64,000 bases of DNA, from positions 459,978 to 523,977 of the forward strand of contig CAWGUU010000009.1 of assembly GCA_963825765.1 (NCBI GenBank). The letters are read 5' to 3'. Below are positions 46,154 to 54,749 of the stretch, piece by piece; positions within the stretch are counted from its first letter, which is position 1, and each line of letters begins with the position of its first letter. Made by a program: the position numbers and the translations under genes. The notes under the pieces were generated by a model that worked only from the letters and a program-made list of their open reading frames with translations, was not told the DNA's origin and ran no database searches. Origin of the DNA: CAWGUU01 sp963825765 (GTDB lineage Bacteria > Actinomycetota > Acidimicrobiia > Acidimicrobiales > AC-14).

Positions 46154-47011
46154 TTACCGCCTGCTGCCCTTCACCGACCCGGTGAGAGGCAGGCCGTCGC
46201 TGCTGTCGACGACGCAGACCAGGCCCCGCCGACCGTCCTCCCAGCCCTCCTTGCCGGGCACGAACTCGTAGTCGGTGAGCTGCGACCGGATCCTGGGCCC
46301 GCCCACGTAGTCCACGAACGCCTGGCCGAGGCAGGCGTCGGCGGCAAACTCGAGCAGGGCGGGGACGCCCGGGAACGCCTCCCCGGGCTGGGCCGGGTGG
46401 GTGGCGACGGCGAAGACCTCGGCGTCGTGGGGCCTGTCGCAGGGGACCACTTCCACCCGCCGCACCGCGTCGCCCTTGGGTGTCTCGATGCAGTCGCCGA
46501 TCGAGAGGGTGGCGTAGTCGACGCCGGTCGAGCCCACGGCCCGCGCCACGGCGAAGGCGCCGAAGCCGGCCCAGCCCACGAGGCAGACGATGGCGATCAC
46601 AGTCGCCGCCCTGGCCAGGCCCAGGCCGGTGGAACCGGGGTGGGCGGCGATCTCGCGCTTGGCCTTCCGGGCCAGCAGGACGGCGGGGATGGCGGCCACG
46701 CCCGCGGTGGTGCCCGCCAGTAGCGACGTCACGAAGGCGATCGGCGCCAGCGGCTCCCGCTGGGAGACCTTCGCAGGCCGCGCCGACTTCTCGGGCTTCA
46801 CCTTGGCGGGTTTGGCGGGTTTGGCGGGCTTGGCCGCTTTGGCCGGTTTCTCCGACTTCGGCGCTTTGGCCGGTTTCTCCGGCTTCGGCGCCTTGGCCGG
46901 CTTCGGCGCCTTGGGAGGCTTCGGTTCCTTCGCCGCCTTGGGCGGCTTGGGCGGCCTCGCCCCTGCCGACGTGTCGGGGCGCGCGACCACCGAGTCGCGT
47001 TCATCGGCCAT
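46154..47011 (-). CDS. DUF4190/septum-formation-type membrane protein
   Basis: 285 residues. The N-terminal 80 are a disordered Lys/Pro/Ala-rich arm of AKPxKPxK units. Two membrane helices follow (IAFVTSLLAGTTAGVAAIPAV and AATVIAIVCLVGWAGFGAF) separated by a basic loop, as in DUF4190. The extracytoplasmic C-terminus has paired cysteines (GDCIETPKGD, VVPCDRPHDAEVFAV, ADACLGQAF, LVCVVD) in the order found in septum-formation-related domains. Role unknown, probably envelope related. Leaderless: TAAGCT lies 6 bases before ATG 47011. Confidence 0.75.
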   Translation of the reverse strand: MADERDSVVARPDTSAGARPPKPPKAAKEPKPPKAPKPAKAPKPEKPAKAPKSEKPAKAAKPAKPAKPAKVKPEKSARPAKVSQREPLAPIAFVTSLLAGTTAGVAAIPAVLLARKAKREIAAHPGSTGLGLARAATVIAIVCLVGWAGFGAFAVARAVGSTGVDYATLSIGDCIETPKGDAVRRVEVVPCDRPHDAEVFAVATHPAQPGEAFPGVPALLEFAADACLGQAFVDYVGGPRIRSQLTDYEFVPGKEGWEDGRRGLVCVVDSSDGLPLTGSVKGSRR

Positions 47012-47017
47012 CGCGAC

Positions 47018-47065
47018 AGCTTACGGTCGCACGGAAACGCCGACGACACAGTGGGGCCGTAATCT
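47018..47065. promoter_or_regulatory. Divergent -10 boxes for the DUF4190 gene and aconitase
   Basis: On the minus strand TAAGCT (47018-47023) is 6 bases before ATG 47011. On the plus strand TAATCT (47060-47065) is 6 bases before an ATC codon at 47072 that is in frame with aconitase. Neither has a strong -35 hexamer. Confidence 0.5.
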
Positions 47066-47194
47066 GGTGGGATCGTCACCCAACCGTCCTCAGGCCGCTC
47101 CTCCGCCGCCACTCCCCAGGCATCCCTCGTCGCGTCCGCCCACGCCCGGCTCTCGGAGCGGGCCGCCGCCGCCCGTGCCCGGCTGCGCCGCCCA

Positions 47195-49375
47195 TTGACG
47201 CTGGCCGAGAAGATCCTCTACGGCCACCTGGCCGTTTCCGACGACGGCGTCAGCACCGAGCCGGTCCGCGGCGCGTCCTACGTCGAGCTGTCGCCCGACC
47301 GGGTGGCCATGCAGGACGCCACCGCCCAGATGGCGCTCCTGCAGTTCATGACCGCGGGCCTACCCCAGGTCCAGGTGCCCACCACCGTCCACTGCGACCA
47401 CCTCATCCAGGCCAAGGTGGGCGCGTCGGTCGACCTCGGCGTGGCCGAGGCGGCCAACAAGGAGGTCTACGACTTCCTCCGCACCGTGTCGGCCCGGTAC
47501 GGCATCGGCTTCTGGCAGCCCGGCTCGGGGATCATCCACCAGGTCGTCCTGGAGCGCTACGCCTTCCCGGGCGGGATGATGATCGGCACCGACAGCCACA
47601 CCCCCAACGCCGGGGGCCTCGGCATGGTGGCCATCGGCGTGGGCGGGGCCGACGCCGTCGACGTCATGACCGGTGGCACCTTCGGCCTCCGGTGGCCCAC
47701 CCTGATCGGCGTGCGGCTCACCGGCTCGCTGTCGGGCTGGACCTCACCCAAGGACGTCATTCTCCGGCTGGCCCAGATCCTCACCGTCTCGGGCGGCACC
47801 GGCTCGATCATCGAGTACTTCGGTCCCGGCGTCGCCGCCGTCAGCGCCACCGGCCGGGCCACCATCTGCAACATGGGCGCCGAGATCGGTGCCACCACGT
47901 CGGTGTTCCCGTTCGACGAGCGGTCCGCCACCTACCTGGTCGCCACCCGTAGGGGCGACGTCGCCGACGCCGCCCGGGCCATTGCCGGCGACCTCCGGGC
48001 CGACGACGAGGTCGACGGCGAGCCAGACACGTTCTTCGACCAGGTGGTCGAGATCGACCTCACCACCCTGGAGCCCCACGTCGTCGGTCCTCACACGCCC
48101 GACCTGGCCCGGGCGGTGTCGGCCATGGGTGCCGAGGCGAGGGCCGCAGGATGGCCGCTCCGGCTGTCCCAGGCGCTGGTCGGGTCGTGCACCAACTCCT
48201 CCTACGAGGACATCAGCCGGGCCGCCAGCCTGGCCCGTCAAGCCTCGGCGGCAGGCCTGAAGGCCAAGACACCGCTGCTCATCACACCAGGATCCGAGCA
48301 GGTCAGGGCCACCGTGGAGCGCGACGGCCTGCTCGACGACCTCGAGGCCATCGGCGCCACCGTGCTGGCCAACGCCTGCGGGCCCTGTATCGGGCAGTGG
48401 GCCCGTACCGATGTGGCCGACGGGCAGTCCAACTCGATCATCAGTTCGTTCAACCGCAACTTCCCCCGCCGCAACGACGGCAACGCGTCGACCCTGGCGT
48501 TCGTGGCGTCCCCCGAGACCACCATCGCCTACGCCCTGGCCGGGACGCTCGACTTCAACCCGCTGGCCGACGAGATCGACGGTGTCCGCCTGGCCGAGCC
48601 CGAGGGCGACGAGCTGCCGGCCGGCGGTTTCGTGTCCGGTGTCGACGGCTATGTCCCTCCTCCGGCGGAGGGCGAGGGAGTCGACGTCGTGATCGACCCT
48701 GCCAGCTCCCGGCTGCAGCGCCTGGAGCCCTTTCCCCCTTGGGACGGCACTGACTTCGTCGGCCTGCGCATCCTGCTCAAGGCGGTGGGCAAGTGCACCA
48801 CCGACCACATCTCGGCCGCCGGCAAGTGGCTGCGCTACCGGGGCCACCTGGAGAACATCAGCGGGAACCTTTTCCTCGGGGCGGTCAACGCCTTCACCGG
48901 CGAGACCGGCGTGGGCGTGTGCGGTATCCACGGCGTGAAGGAACCCCTGCCCGAGGTCGCCAAGCACTACCGCGACGCGGGCGAGGGGTGGGTGGCGGTC
49001 GGAGACGAGAACTACGGCGAGGGCTCGTCCCGTGAGCACGCGGCCATGGAGCCCCGGTTCATGGGGGGCAAGGTGGTCATGGTCCGGTCGTTCGCCCGCA
49101 TCGCCGAGACCAACCTCAAGAAGCAGGGCGTCCTGCCCCTCGTGTTCGCCGACCCCGCCACCTACGACCTGATCGGTCCCGACGACAGGATCTCCGTGCT
49201 CGGCCTGGCCGGCCTGGCGCCCGGAGTGGCCGTCACCTGCCGGCTCGAACGGCCCGATGGCACGTCGGTCGCGTTCCTCTGCGACCACTCCCTGTCGGAG
49301 GAGCACGTCGAGTGGTTCCGGGCGGGCAGCGCCCTGAATCTCATCCGTCTACGGTTCAGTCCGAGCGAAGCCTGA
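47195..49375 (+). CDS. acn: Aconitate hydratase (aconitase)
   Basis: 726 residues from TTG 47195. The [4Fe-4S] ligands are present (GSCTNSSYED and ANACGPCIGQW), along with substrate-binding GTDSHTPNAGG and the C-terminal swivel domain (GDENYGEGSSREHAAMEPR). It isomerises citrate and isocitrate in the TCA cycle. The start is a problem. The in-frame sequence upstream of TTG 47195 (SAHARLSERAAAARARLRRP) looks like genuine aconitase N-terminus and runs back to a TAA at 47060, yet contains no ATG, GTG or TTG. The only codon at a leaderless position is ATC 47072, 6 bases after a TAATCT box. So the protein is probably about 41 residues longer than annotated. Confidence 0.9.
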   Translation: MTLAEKILYGHLAVSDDGVSTEPVRGASYVELSPDRVAMQDATAQMALLQFMTAGLPQVQVPTTVHCDHLIQAKVGASVDLGVAEAANKEVYDFLRTVSARYGIGFWQPGSGIIHQVVLERYAFPGGMMIGTDSHTPNAGGLGMVAIGVGGADAVDVMTGGTFGLRWPTLIGVRLTGSLSGWTSPKDVILRLAQILTVSGGTGSIIEYFGPGVAAVSATGRATICNMGAEIGATTSVFPFDERSATYLVATRRGDVADAARAIAGDLRADDEVDGEPDTFFDQVVEIDLTTLEPHVVGPHTPDLARAVSAMGAEARAAGWPLRLSQALVGSCTNSSYEDISRAASLARQASAAGLKAKTPLLITPGSEQVRATVERDGLLDDLEAIGATVLANACGPCIGQWARTDVADGQSNSIISSFNRNFPRRNDGNASTLAFVASPETTIAYALAGTLDFNPLADEIDGVRLAEPEGDELPAGGFVSGVDGYVPPPAEGEGVDVVIDPASSRLQRLEPFPPWDGTDFVGLRILLKAVGKCTTDHISAAGKWLRYRGHLENISGNLFLGAVNAFTGETGVGVCGIHGVKEPLPEVAKHYRDAGEGWVAVGDENYGEGSSREHAAMEPRFMGGKVVMVRSFARIAETNLKKQGVLPLVFADPATYDLIGPDDRISVLGLAGLAPGVAVTCRLERPDGTSVAFLCDHSLSEEHVEWFRAGSALNLIRLRFSPSEA

Positions 49376-49413
49376 CAACAGGAGGCCTGAGATCGTGAGA
49401 AGGAGGATTGTCG

Positions 49414-49773
49414 ATGCCGAACCCGATCGTGCACTTCGAGATCATCGGTAAGGACGCTGCTGCGACGCAGAAGTTCTACGCCGACCTGTTCGACTGGAAC
49501 GTCAACGCCGACAACCCGATGAACTACGGCACCGTCTCAGCCCAGGATGGCGAGGGCATCGGCGGTGGCGTCGCCGCCGGCCAGCAGGGCGAGACCTACG
49601 TCACGGTCTACGCCGCAGTGGCCGACCTGCAGGCCACCCTCGACAAGGCGGAGTCCCTTGGCGGCACGACGGTGATGGAGCCCATGGAGATCCCCGGAGT
49701 CGTGACCATGGCGATGTTCAACGACCCCGACGGCAATCTCATCGGGATCATCAAGGCTGACTCCATGGGCTGA
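49414..49773 (+). CDS. VOC (glyoxalase/bleomycin-resistance fold) family protein
   Basis: 119 residues. Two beta-alpha-beta-beta-beta halves are visible, starting PIVHFEIIGKDAAATQKFYADLF and ending MAMFNDPDGNLIGII, the typical VOC closing strand. The first metal-ligand His is kept (His8 region) and Asp/Asn replaces others, so activity is not certain. AAGGAGGA gives a strong ribosome-binding site 7 bases before ATG 49414, which is why this start was preferred over TTG 49408. Confidence 0.85.
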   Translation: MPNPIVHFEIIGKDAAATQKFYADLFDWNVNADNPMNYGTVSAQDGEGIGGGVAAGQQGETYVTVYAAVADLQATLDKAESLGGTTVMEPMEIPGVVTMAMFNDPDGNLIGIIKADSMG

Positions 49774-49807
49774 CGGGGAGCCGCGCCGACCGGCACGTAC
49801 GATCCCC

Positions 49808-49813
49808 TAGACT
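49808..49813 (+). promoter_or_regulatory. -10 box (TAGACT) of the S18 gene
   Basis: TAGACT followed by 8 bases and ATG 49822 without a ribosome-binding site; predicted leaderless transcript for ribosomal protein S18. Confidence 0.5.
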
Positions 49814-49821
49814 GGGCGCAC

Positions 49822-50259
49822 ATGGCACGGAACAACGACCGCGATCGCGGCAAGAAGCGGACGCCGATCCGCGACACCAACCGGCGGGGCAAGCCCAAGG
49901 TCTGCATCTTCTGCCGCGACCACATCACCTTCGTGGACTACAAGGACGTGAACCTGCTGCGCCGGTTCATCAGCGACCGGGCCAAGATCAAGGCCCGCCG
50001 CACCACCGGCACGTGCGTCCAGCACCAGCGCGACGTGGCCGTGGCCATCAAGACCTCCCGCGAGCTGGCCCTCATCCCCTACACGCAGCGCACGGTGAGC
50101 GACAAGGCCGGCGGGCGCGAAGGCAGGGGCCGCGGCGGGCCGGGCGGGGGCCGTCCCTCGGCCGATCGGCCTCTTGCCGTTCCGGTGATCGAGACCAACG
50201 GCGAGGTCGACGTGGTCGACGACGTGGACATCGAGATCCCCGTCCCCGCCACCGACTGA
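49822..50259 (+). CDS. rpsR: 30S ribosomal protein S18 (bS18) with long C-terminal extension
   Basis: 145 residues; ordinary S18 has 70-90. Residues 20-92 are a normal S18: [60 protein letters not shown]. The CxxC with the later Cys makes it the zinc-ribbon (C+) form. Residues 93-145 are a Gly/Arg-rich stretch followed by an acidic tail ([12 protein letters not shown]). The gene stands alone, not with rpsF, ssb or rplI. It may be the zinc-containing one of two paralogues, as many actinobacteria have. Confidence 0.9.
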   Translation: MARNNDRDRGKKRTPIRDTNRRGKPKVCIFCRDHITFVDYKDVNLLRRFISDRAKIKARRTTGTCVQHQRDVAVAIKTSRELALIPYTQRTVSDKAGGREGRGRGGPGGGRPSADRPLAVPVIETNGEVDVVDDVDIEIPVPATD

Positions 50260-50275
50260 CCTCGCTTCAAGCCGC

Positions 50276-51409
50276 TCAGAGCCCCTCCAGGGCCTGCCTG
50301 AGGTCGGCCACCAGGTCGACCGGATCCTCGATCCCCACCGAGAGCCTGACGAGCGCGGGGTCGATCGCCTCGGGCGTGCCCGCCATCGCCGCGTGGCTCA
50401 TGGTGGGCGGGTAGCCGACGAGGGATTCGACGCCACCCAGGGACTCGCCGAGGATGAAGAGCCGGGTTCGCTCCACGAAGACCTGCGCCGCCCCCTCGCC
50501 GCCGGCAAGGGTGAAGGCCACCATGCCGCCGTAGGCGCGCATCTGCGTCGACGCCACCTCGTGTCCCGGGTGCGACGGGCGACCCGGGTAGCGCACGGCG
50601 CCCACTGCCGGGTGGCCTTCCAGGAACGCCACCACCGCCTCCGCGTTCCGGCAGTGTCGGTCCATGCGGATGGCCAGGGTCTTGACCCCCCGGAGCACGA
50701 GGAAGCAGTCGAAGGGGCCGGGCACCGCCCCCGCCGCCCGCTGGACGAGCCCGATCGAGGCCGCCAAATCGTCGTCGTCGCACGCCACGAAGCCGCCGAT
50801 GACGTCGGAGTGACCGCCGAGGTACTTGGTCGTCGAGTGGACGACGACGTCGGCACCCAGCGCGAGCGGCGTCTGCAGGTAGGGCGTGGCGAAGGTGTTG
50901 TCGACGACGCAGAGGGCGCCCCGCTCGTGGGCGAACCGGGCCACCGCGGCGATGTCGACGATGCCGAGGGTGGGGTTGGTCGGCGACTCCACGCACACGA
51001 CGCGGGTCTCGGGCCGCCACGCGTCGGCAAGGGCGCCGAGATCGGACTGGTCGACGGCGTCGAACGCCACCGGTAACACCGACGTCACCAGCCGCCACGT
51101 CCCGCCGTAGCCCTGCCAGGGGAGCACGAGGTGATCGCCGGGGCCCAGGCCGCGTAGCACCGCGTCGATCGCAGCCATCCCGCTGGCGAACGCGAACCCG
51201 TGGCGGGCGCCCTCCAGCGAAACCAGGCAGCGTTCGAGCGCGGTTCGGGTCGGGTTCGACGACCTGGCGTACTCGTAGCCCCGGTGCCGCCCGACCCCCT
51301 CCTGCTGGAAGGTGGATGTCTGGTAGATCGGGACCGCGACCGCCCCGGTGGCCGGATCCGGCTCCTGGCCGGCGTGAATCGCTCGCGTCTCGAAGCCGGC
51401 TTCGTCCAC
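50276..51409 (-). CDS. Cystathionine gamma-synthase-like PLP enzyme (trans-sulfuration family)
   Basis: 377 residues of the Cys/Met metabolism PLP family. Starts with the usual FETRAIHAGQEPDPATGAV, then YEYARSSNPTRTALE. The PLP Lys lies in HSTTKYLGGHSDVIGG, and the closing signature VRLSVGIEDPVDLVADL is present. It could make cystathionine from O-acyl-homoserine (MetB), or act as a beta- or gamma-lyase; these cannot be split by eye. The 5' part overlaps the upstream flank of the divergent YdeI-like gene. It is close to the sulfate-assimilation operon at 54-56.5 kb. Confidence 0.88.
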   Translation of the reverse strand: MDEAGFETRAIHAGQEPDPATGAVAVPIYQTSTFQQEGVGRHRGYEYARSSNPTRTALERCLVSLEGARHGFAFASGMAAIDAVLRGLGPGDHLVLPWQGYGGTWRLVTSVLPVAFDAVDQSDLGALADAWRPETRVVCVESPTNPTLGIVDIAAVARFAHERGALCVVDNTFATPYLQTPLALGADVVVHSTTKYLGGHSDVIGGFVACDDDDLAASIGLVQRAAGAVPGPFDCFLVLRGVKTLAIRMDRHCRNAEAVVAFLEGHPAVGAVRYPGRPSHPGHEVASTQMRAYGGMVAFTLAGGEGAAQVFVERTRLFILGESLGGVESLVGYPPTMSHAAMAGTPEAIDPALVRLSVGIEDPVDLVADLRQALEGL

Positions 51410-51475
51410 CCCGCCGGGAGCCTACGGCCCTGCAGCCAGGGCGGGTCGACCTGGCACGGCCTACGCTTCCGGGCC

Positions 51476-51937
51476 GTGGCGCCGGAGCGGCTCGAGTTCG
51501 AAGCGGTGGTCGAGGCCGAGGGGCCAGGGGCGTTCGTGCAGCTCCCGGACCACACGGCCGAGCGGTTCGGCACCAGGGCCCGGTTCCCGGTGAGCGCCAC
51601 CTTCAACGGGGTGGAATACCGGGGCTCGACCATGCCCACCGGCGACGGCAGGTTCTGCCTGGGCCTGACCAAGGCGGTGCGGGCCGAGGCCGGCGTGGCG
51701 GTGGGCGACCCGGTGCGCGTCACCGTCGAGCGGGACACCGAGGAACGCACCGTCGAGGCTCCGGACGACCTCGCCACCGCGCTGGCCACCCACCCGGAGG
51801 CCGCCCGGCGGTTCGAGCAGCTGTCGTACACCCACCGCAAGGAGTACGTGGATTGGCTGGAGTCGGCCAAGCGGGCCGACACCCGGGCCCGGCGGGTGCA
51901 GAAGGCCGTCGAGATGATCGCCGGGGGCGAGGCCTGA
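51476..51937 (+). CDS. DUF1905/YdeI-type protein
   Basis: 153 residues. The N-terminal 95 are a DUF1905 beta barrel (LEFEAVVEAEGPGAFVQLPD, then FGTRARFPVSATFNGVEYRG). The C-terminus is the YdeI/OmpD-associated helical pair (FEQLSYTHRKEYVDWLESAK, then RARRVQKAVEMIAGG). Members have been linked to antimicrobial-peptide resistance in some bacteria, but the mechanism is unclear. GTG 51476 is placed 8 bases after TACGCT (51462-51467), a leaderless pattern, and begins the conserved domain. The frame is open much further upstream, inside the divergent gene. Confidence 0.82.
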   Translation: MAPERLEFEAVVEAEGPGAFVQLPDHTAERFGTRARFPVSATFNGVEYRGSTMPTGDGRFCLGLTKAVRAEAGVAVGDPVRVTVERDTEERTVEAPDDLATALATHPEAARRFEQLSYTHRKEYVDWLESAKRADTRARRVQKAVEMIAGGEA

Positions 51938-51951
51938 GGAGACCCGCGGCG

Positions 51952-52857
51952 CTAGTCGGGGGCCGCGCTCGTGGACACCGGGGGTCCCTCGGGCCGCACC
52001 ACCACGTCCCGCAGGTCGAGCACGGCTCCCGGCAGGAGGGTCACGAACAGCACGGCGAGGGCGACGCGGCCGACGACCACCGCCATCCGGCTGCGCAGGG
52101 CCCGCTGCAGCGGGACGATCTGCGACCCGATCACGGTCACCGCCAACCCCAGGATGAGCGGGAGCAACAGGAACATCGCCGGAAGGAGCAGCAGGGCGGG
52201 AAGCAACAGCGGAGCCACGACCCGGGCCCACTGGGCGCGGGTCCGGGTCGGCGGCGGGAACATCGTGCTGTAGCGGTTGGCGATGGCGACGACGGCCATG
52301 CCGTGCAGCATCGCTGCCAGGCCAAACGTCACCACCGCGAGCCAGCCGGGGCCGACGACGTCGAAGTCCGGGTTTCCCGGCCGGAGCGGGTCGATGCGGG
52401 TCGCGGCGATCACCAGGTGCAGCACGCCGAAGGCCACCCCTCCGAGGCGTCCGGCGGGCAGCCAGCGGCGCACGACGACGTAGACGGCACCGCTCACCAT
52501 GCCGGTGAGGACGCCGCCGAAGAGCAGAAGGCCGATGGTGCCGTCGGCAGTGATCCGGCCGACGACCTCATCCGCCTCGGTGATCGCCCCCTGGGCGCCG
52601 TCGCCCGCCGTCGCCGCCAGCAGCCGCATGATGAGCCGGATGGCGGGCCCGGTCACGAGGATGCCCGCCCAGAAGCCGCCGACGACGGCCACCCCGACGC
52701 CTCTGAGATACCGCAGGGCGGCGGTCTTCGGCGATGGGCGCTGATCGGGGTCATCGGTGCCGGCCGGCACCCAAGGCTGGTAGGTCGTACCGCCCCACCA
52801 GATGGTGACGACGAGGCCGACGACGAGGAGGAGCCCCAGCACCACCATCAGGATCAC
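51952..52857 (-). CDS. Polytopic membrane protein of unknown function
   Basis: 301 residues with about seven hydrophobic segments (first VVLGLLLVVGLVVTIWWGG; last pair VVAPLLLPALLLLPAMFLLL and LGLAVTVIG). An extracytoplasmic or cytoplasmic loop near residues 70-110 carries DGAQGAITEADEVVGRI. I do not recognise a family. GTG 52857 is the start; the HTH_42 gene starts 36 bases away in the other direction, so the two may share regulatory sequence. 15 bases separate its end from the convergent YdeI-like gene. Confidence 0.7.
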   Translation of the reverse strand: MILMVVLGLLLVVGLVVTIWWGGTTYQPWVPAGTDDPDQRPSPKTAALRYLRGVGVAVVGGFWAGILVTGPAIRLIMRLLAATAGDGAQGAITEADEVVGRITADGTIGLLLFGGVLTGMVSGAVYVVVRRWLPAGRLGGVAFGVLHLVIAATRIDPLRPGNPDFDVVGPGWLAVVTFGLAAMLHGMAVVAIANRYSTMFPPPTRTRAQWARVVAPLLLPALLLLPAMFLLLPLILGLAVTVIGSQIVPLQRALRSRMAVVVGRVALAVLFVTLLPGAVLDLRDVVVRPEGPPVSTSAAPD

Positions 52858-52892
52858 CGGGCCATCTTGCTCCTCGCCGAGCGAGCCTGCCG

Positions 52893-54038
52893 ATGAGGCC
52901 CGCCGTCGACAATCTCACCTGGTCACAGGTCATGGCCTGGCGGGTGGCGCGTCACCACCTGGACGCCCGCGCTCCTCGCAACGACCTGCTGCACGTGGTC
53001 GCCACCATCGGTGGTCTCCACGCCCAGGTGATGTCGTCGGCGGAGCTGACCGCCTGGGCCAGGGTCGACGGACTCGAGCCCGACGACGTGCCCGACGCCC
53101 TGTGGCAGCAGCGCAGCCTGGTCAAGACCTGGGCCATGCGAGGCACGCTGCACCTGCTGCCGTCGTCCGAGTACGGCCTGTGGCAGGCCGCTCTGAGCAC
53201 CTATCGCCATTTCCTCAAGCCGTCGTGGTCGAAGGCCTTCGGCCTGACTCCGGACGACCTCGACCGGATGATCGACGCCATCGGCACCGCCCTCGACGGT
53301 TGCCAGCTCACCCGGGAGGAGCTCGCCGCCGAGGTGGTCCGCCTGACCGGCGACGAGACGCTGGGAGCCAAGATGACCCACAGCTTCGGTTCGACCCTGA
53401 AGCCGGCGGCGTTCCGGGGGCGGCTGTGCTTCGGCCCCAACCGCGGCCGGAACATCACCTTCGCCCGCCCGGACCAGTGGATCGGCGAGATCGACGACAG
53501 CGACCCCGAAGAGGCCCTCACCGAGCTGCTTCGCCGCTTCCTCGCCACCAACGGCCCTGCGACGAGGGAGGAGGTCGCCCGCTGGTGGGCCATCACGCCG
53601 GCGACGGCCACCCGCTATCGCAAGCGCCTCGGCGACGACGTGGCCGACGTCGAGGTCGAGGGAACGGCGGCGTGGATGCTGGCCGCCGACGTGGACCAGG
53701 CGGCCAAGGCCAGGCCGGGGAAGACGGTCAACCTCCTCCCCGCCTTCGACCAGTACGTGATCGCCGGCACCAAGGAGGCGGTCAACCTGCTGCCTGGCAA
53801 CCTGCTGCCCGGCCCGTTCCGCGACAGGGTCCACCGACCCCAGGGCTGGATCTCACCAGTCCTGCTCGTGAACGGTCGCATGGACGGCGTGTGGCGTCAC
53901 GAGCGCAAGGGCGTCCGCCTGGAGGTGAACATCGAGCCGTTCGTCGACGTCCCCAAGTGGGCGAGGAAGGCAGCCGAGAAGGAGGCCGCCGATCTCGGCC
54001 GGTTCCTCGGCGCCGAGGCCGAGGTGACCTGGGCCTGA
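52893..54038 (+). CDS. Winged-helix DNA-binding domain protein (HTH_42/YcaQ-AlkX type)
   Basis: 381 residues. Four repeated winged-helix units can be followed, with the signature KTWAMRGTLHLLPSSEY near residue 80 and LPAFDQYVIAG near residue 290, both typical of HTH_42 proteins. This family includes atypical DNA glycosylases that unhook interstrand crosslinks (YcaQ, AlkX); the catalytic QxQ/QxD motif is not obvious here, so the repair activity is open. Cytoplasmic. Its end abuts the stop of convergent cysH. Confidence 0.82.
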   Translation: MRPAVDNLTWSQVMAWRVARHHLDARAPRNDLLHVVATIGGLHAQVMSSAELTAWARVDGLEPDDVPDALWQQRSLVKTWAMRGTLHLLPSSEYGLWQAALSTYRHFLKPSWSKAFGLTPDDLDRMIDAIGTALDGCQLTREELAAEVVRLTGDETLGAKMTHSFGSTLKPAAFRGRLCFGPNRGRNITFARPDQWIGEIDDSDPEEALTELLRRFLATNGPATREEVARWWAITPATATRYRKRLGDDVADVEVEGTAAWMLAADVDQAAKARPGKTVNLLPAFDQYVIAGTKEAVNLLPGNLLPGPFRDRVHRPQGWISPVLLVNGRMDGVWRHERKGVRLEVNIEPFVDVPKWARKAAEKEAADLGRFLGAEAEVTWA

Positions 54039-54749
54039 CTACGTGCCTGGGCCTGACCTAGGTGGTCGTCCGGCGGGAGGGGTGTGGAGGCCGCACTCGG
54101 TCTTGGTCATGCCCGACCAGCGCCCCGAGCGGGGGTCCTCCCCCGGCGCCACCGGGCGGGTGCAGGGCCAGCAGCCGATCGACGGGTAGCCGCGCTCGGT
54201 GAGGGGGTGCACCAGCAGGTCGTTGGCGACGATGTAGTTCTCGACGTCCTCGTCGGTCCACGTGGCCAGGGGGCTGATCTTGACCATGTTGCGGCCGACG
54301 TCGTAGGTGACGATCGGGGTGGCGGCCCGGGTGGGCGCCTCGACCCTGCGCACCGCCGTCATCCACGCGTCCTTGCCGTCGAGGGCCCGGGCCAGCGGCT
54401 CCACCTTGCGGGCGTGGCAGCAGGAGTCGACGTCGAGCTGCCAGAGGTTGCCCACATCGACGGCCGGGTGCATCACGGTGAGGTTCAGGTCGTACCGTTC
54501 CCGCACCTGCTCCACGAACCAGAGCGTCTCGGCGAAGTGGAAGCCGGTGTCGAGGAACACCACCTCGACCGCCGGCGCCACCTCGGCGACGACGTCGAGG
54601 AGGACGCAGTCCTGGAACGAAGCGGCCATCACCAGGCCGTCGCCGAAGGTCTCGGCCGACCACTGGACGACCTCGGCGGCCGAGGCGTGCTCGAACTGCT
54701 GCGACACCGCGGCCAGCTCGCCGAGCTGCGGCGTCAGGACCCCAGACAC
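54039..54749 (-). CDS. cysH: Phosphoadenylyl/adenylyl-sulfate reductase, APS-reductase type
   Basis: 236 residues. The PP-loop fold shows MAASFQDCVLLDVVAE. Iron-sulfur ligands are present: the Cys-Cys pair in DSCCHARKVEPL and CxxC in GCWPCTRPV, so the enzyme is of the [4Fe-4S] APS-reductase kind, with the C-terminal catalytic ECGLH. It reduces activated sulfate to sulfite. GTG 54749 overlaps the stop of the sulfite reductase by 16 bases; the frame is open further upstream but that is inside the reductase. The last 15 residues after ECGLH are Pro/Arg-rich and not typical. Confidence 0.92.
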   Translation of the reverse strand: MSGVLTPQLGELAAVSQQFEHASAAEVVQWSAETFGDGLVMAASFQDCVLLDVVAEVAPAVEVVFLDTGFHFAETLWFVEQVRERYDLNLTVMHPAVDVGNLWQLDVDSCCHARKVEPLARALDGKDAWMTAVRRVEAPTRAATPIVTYDVGRNMVKISPLATWTDEDVENYIVANDLLVHPLTERGYPSIGCWPCTRPVAPGEDPRSGRWSGMTKTECGLHTPPAGRPPRSGPGT

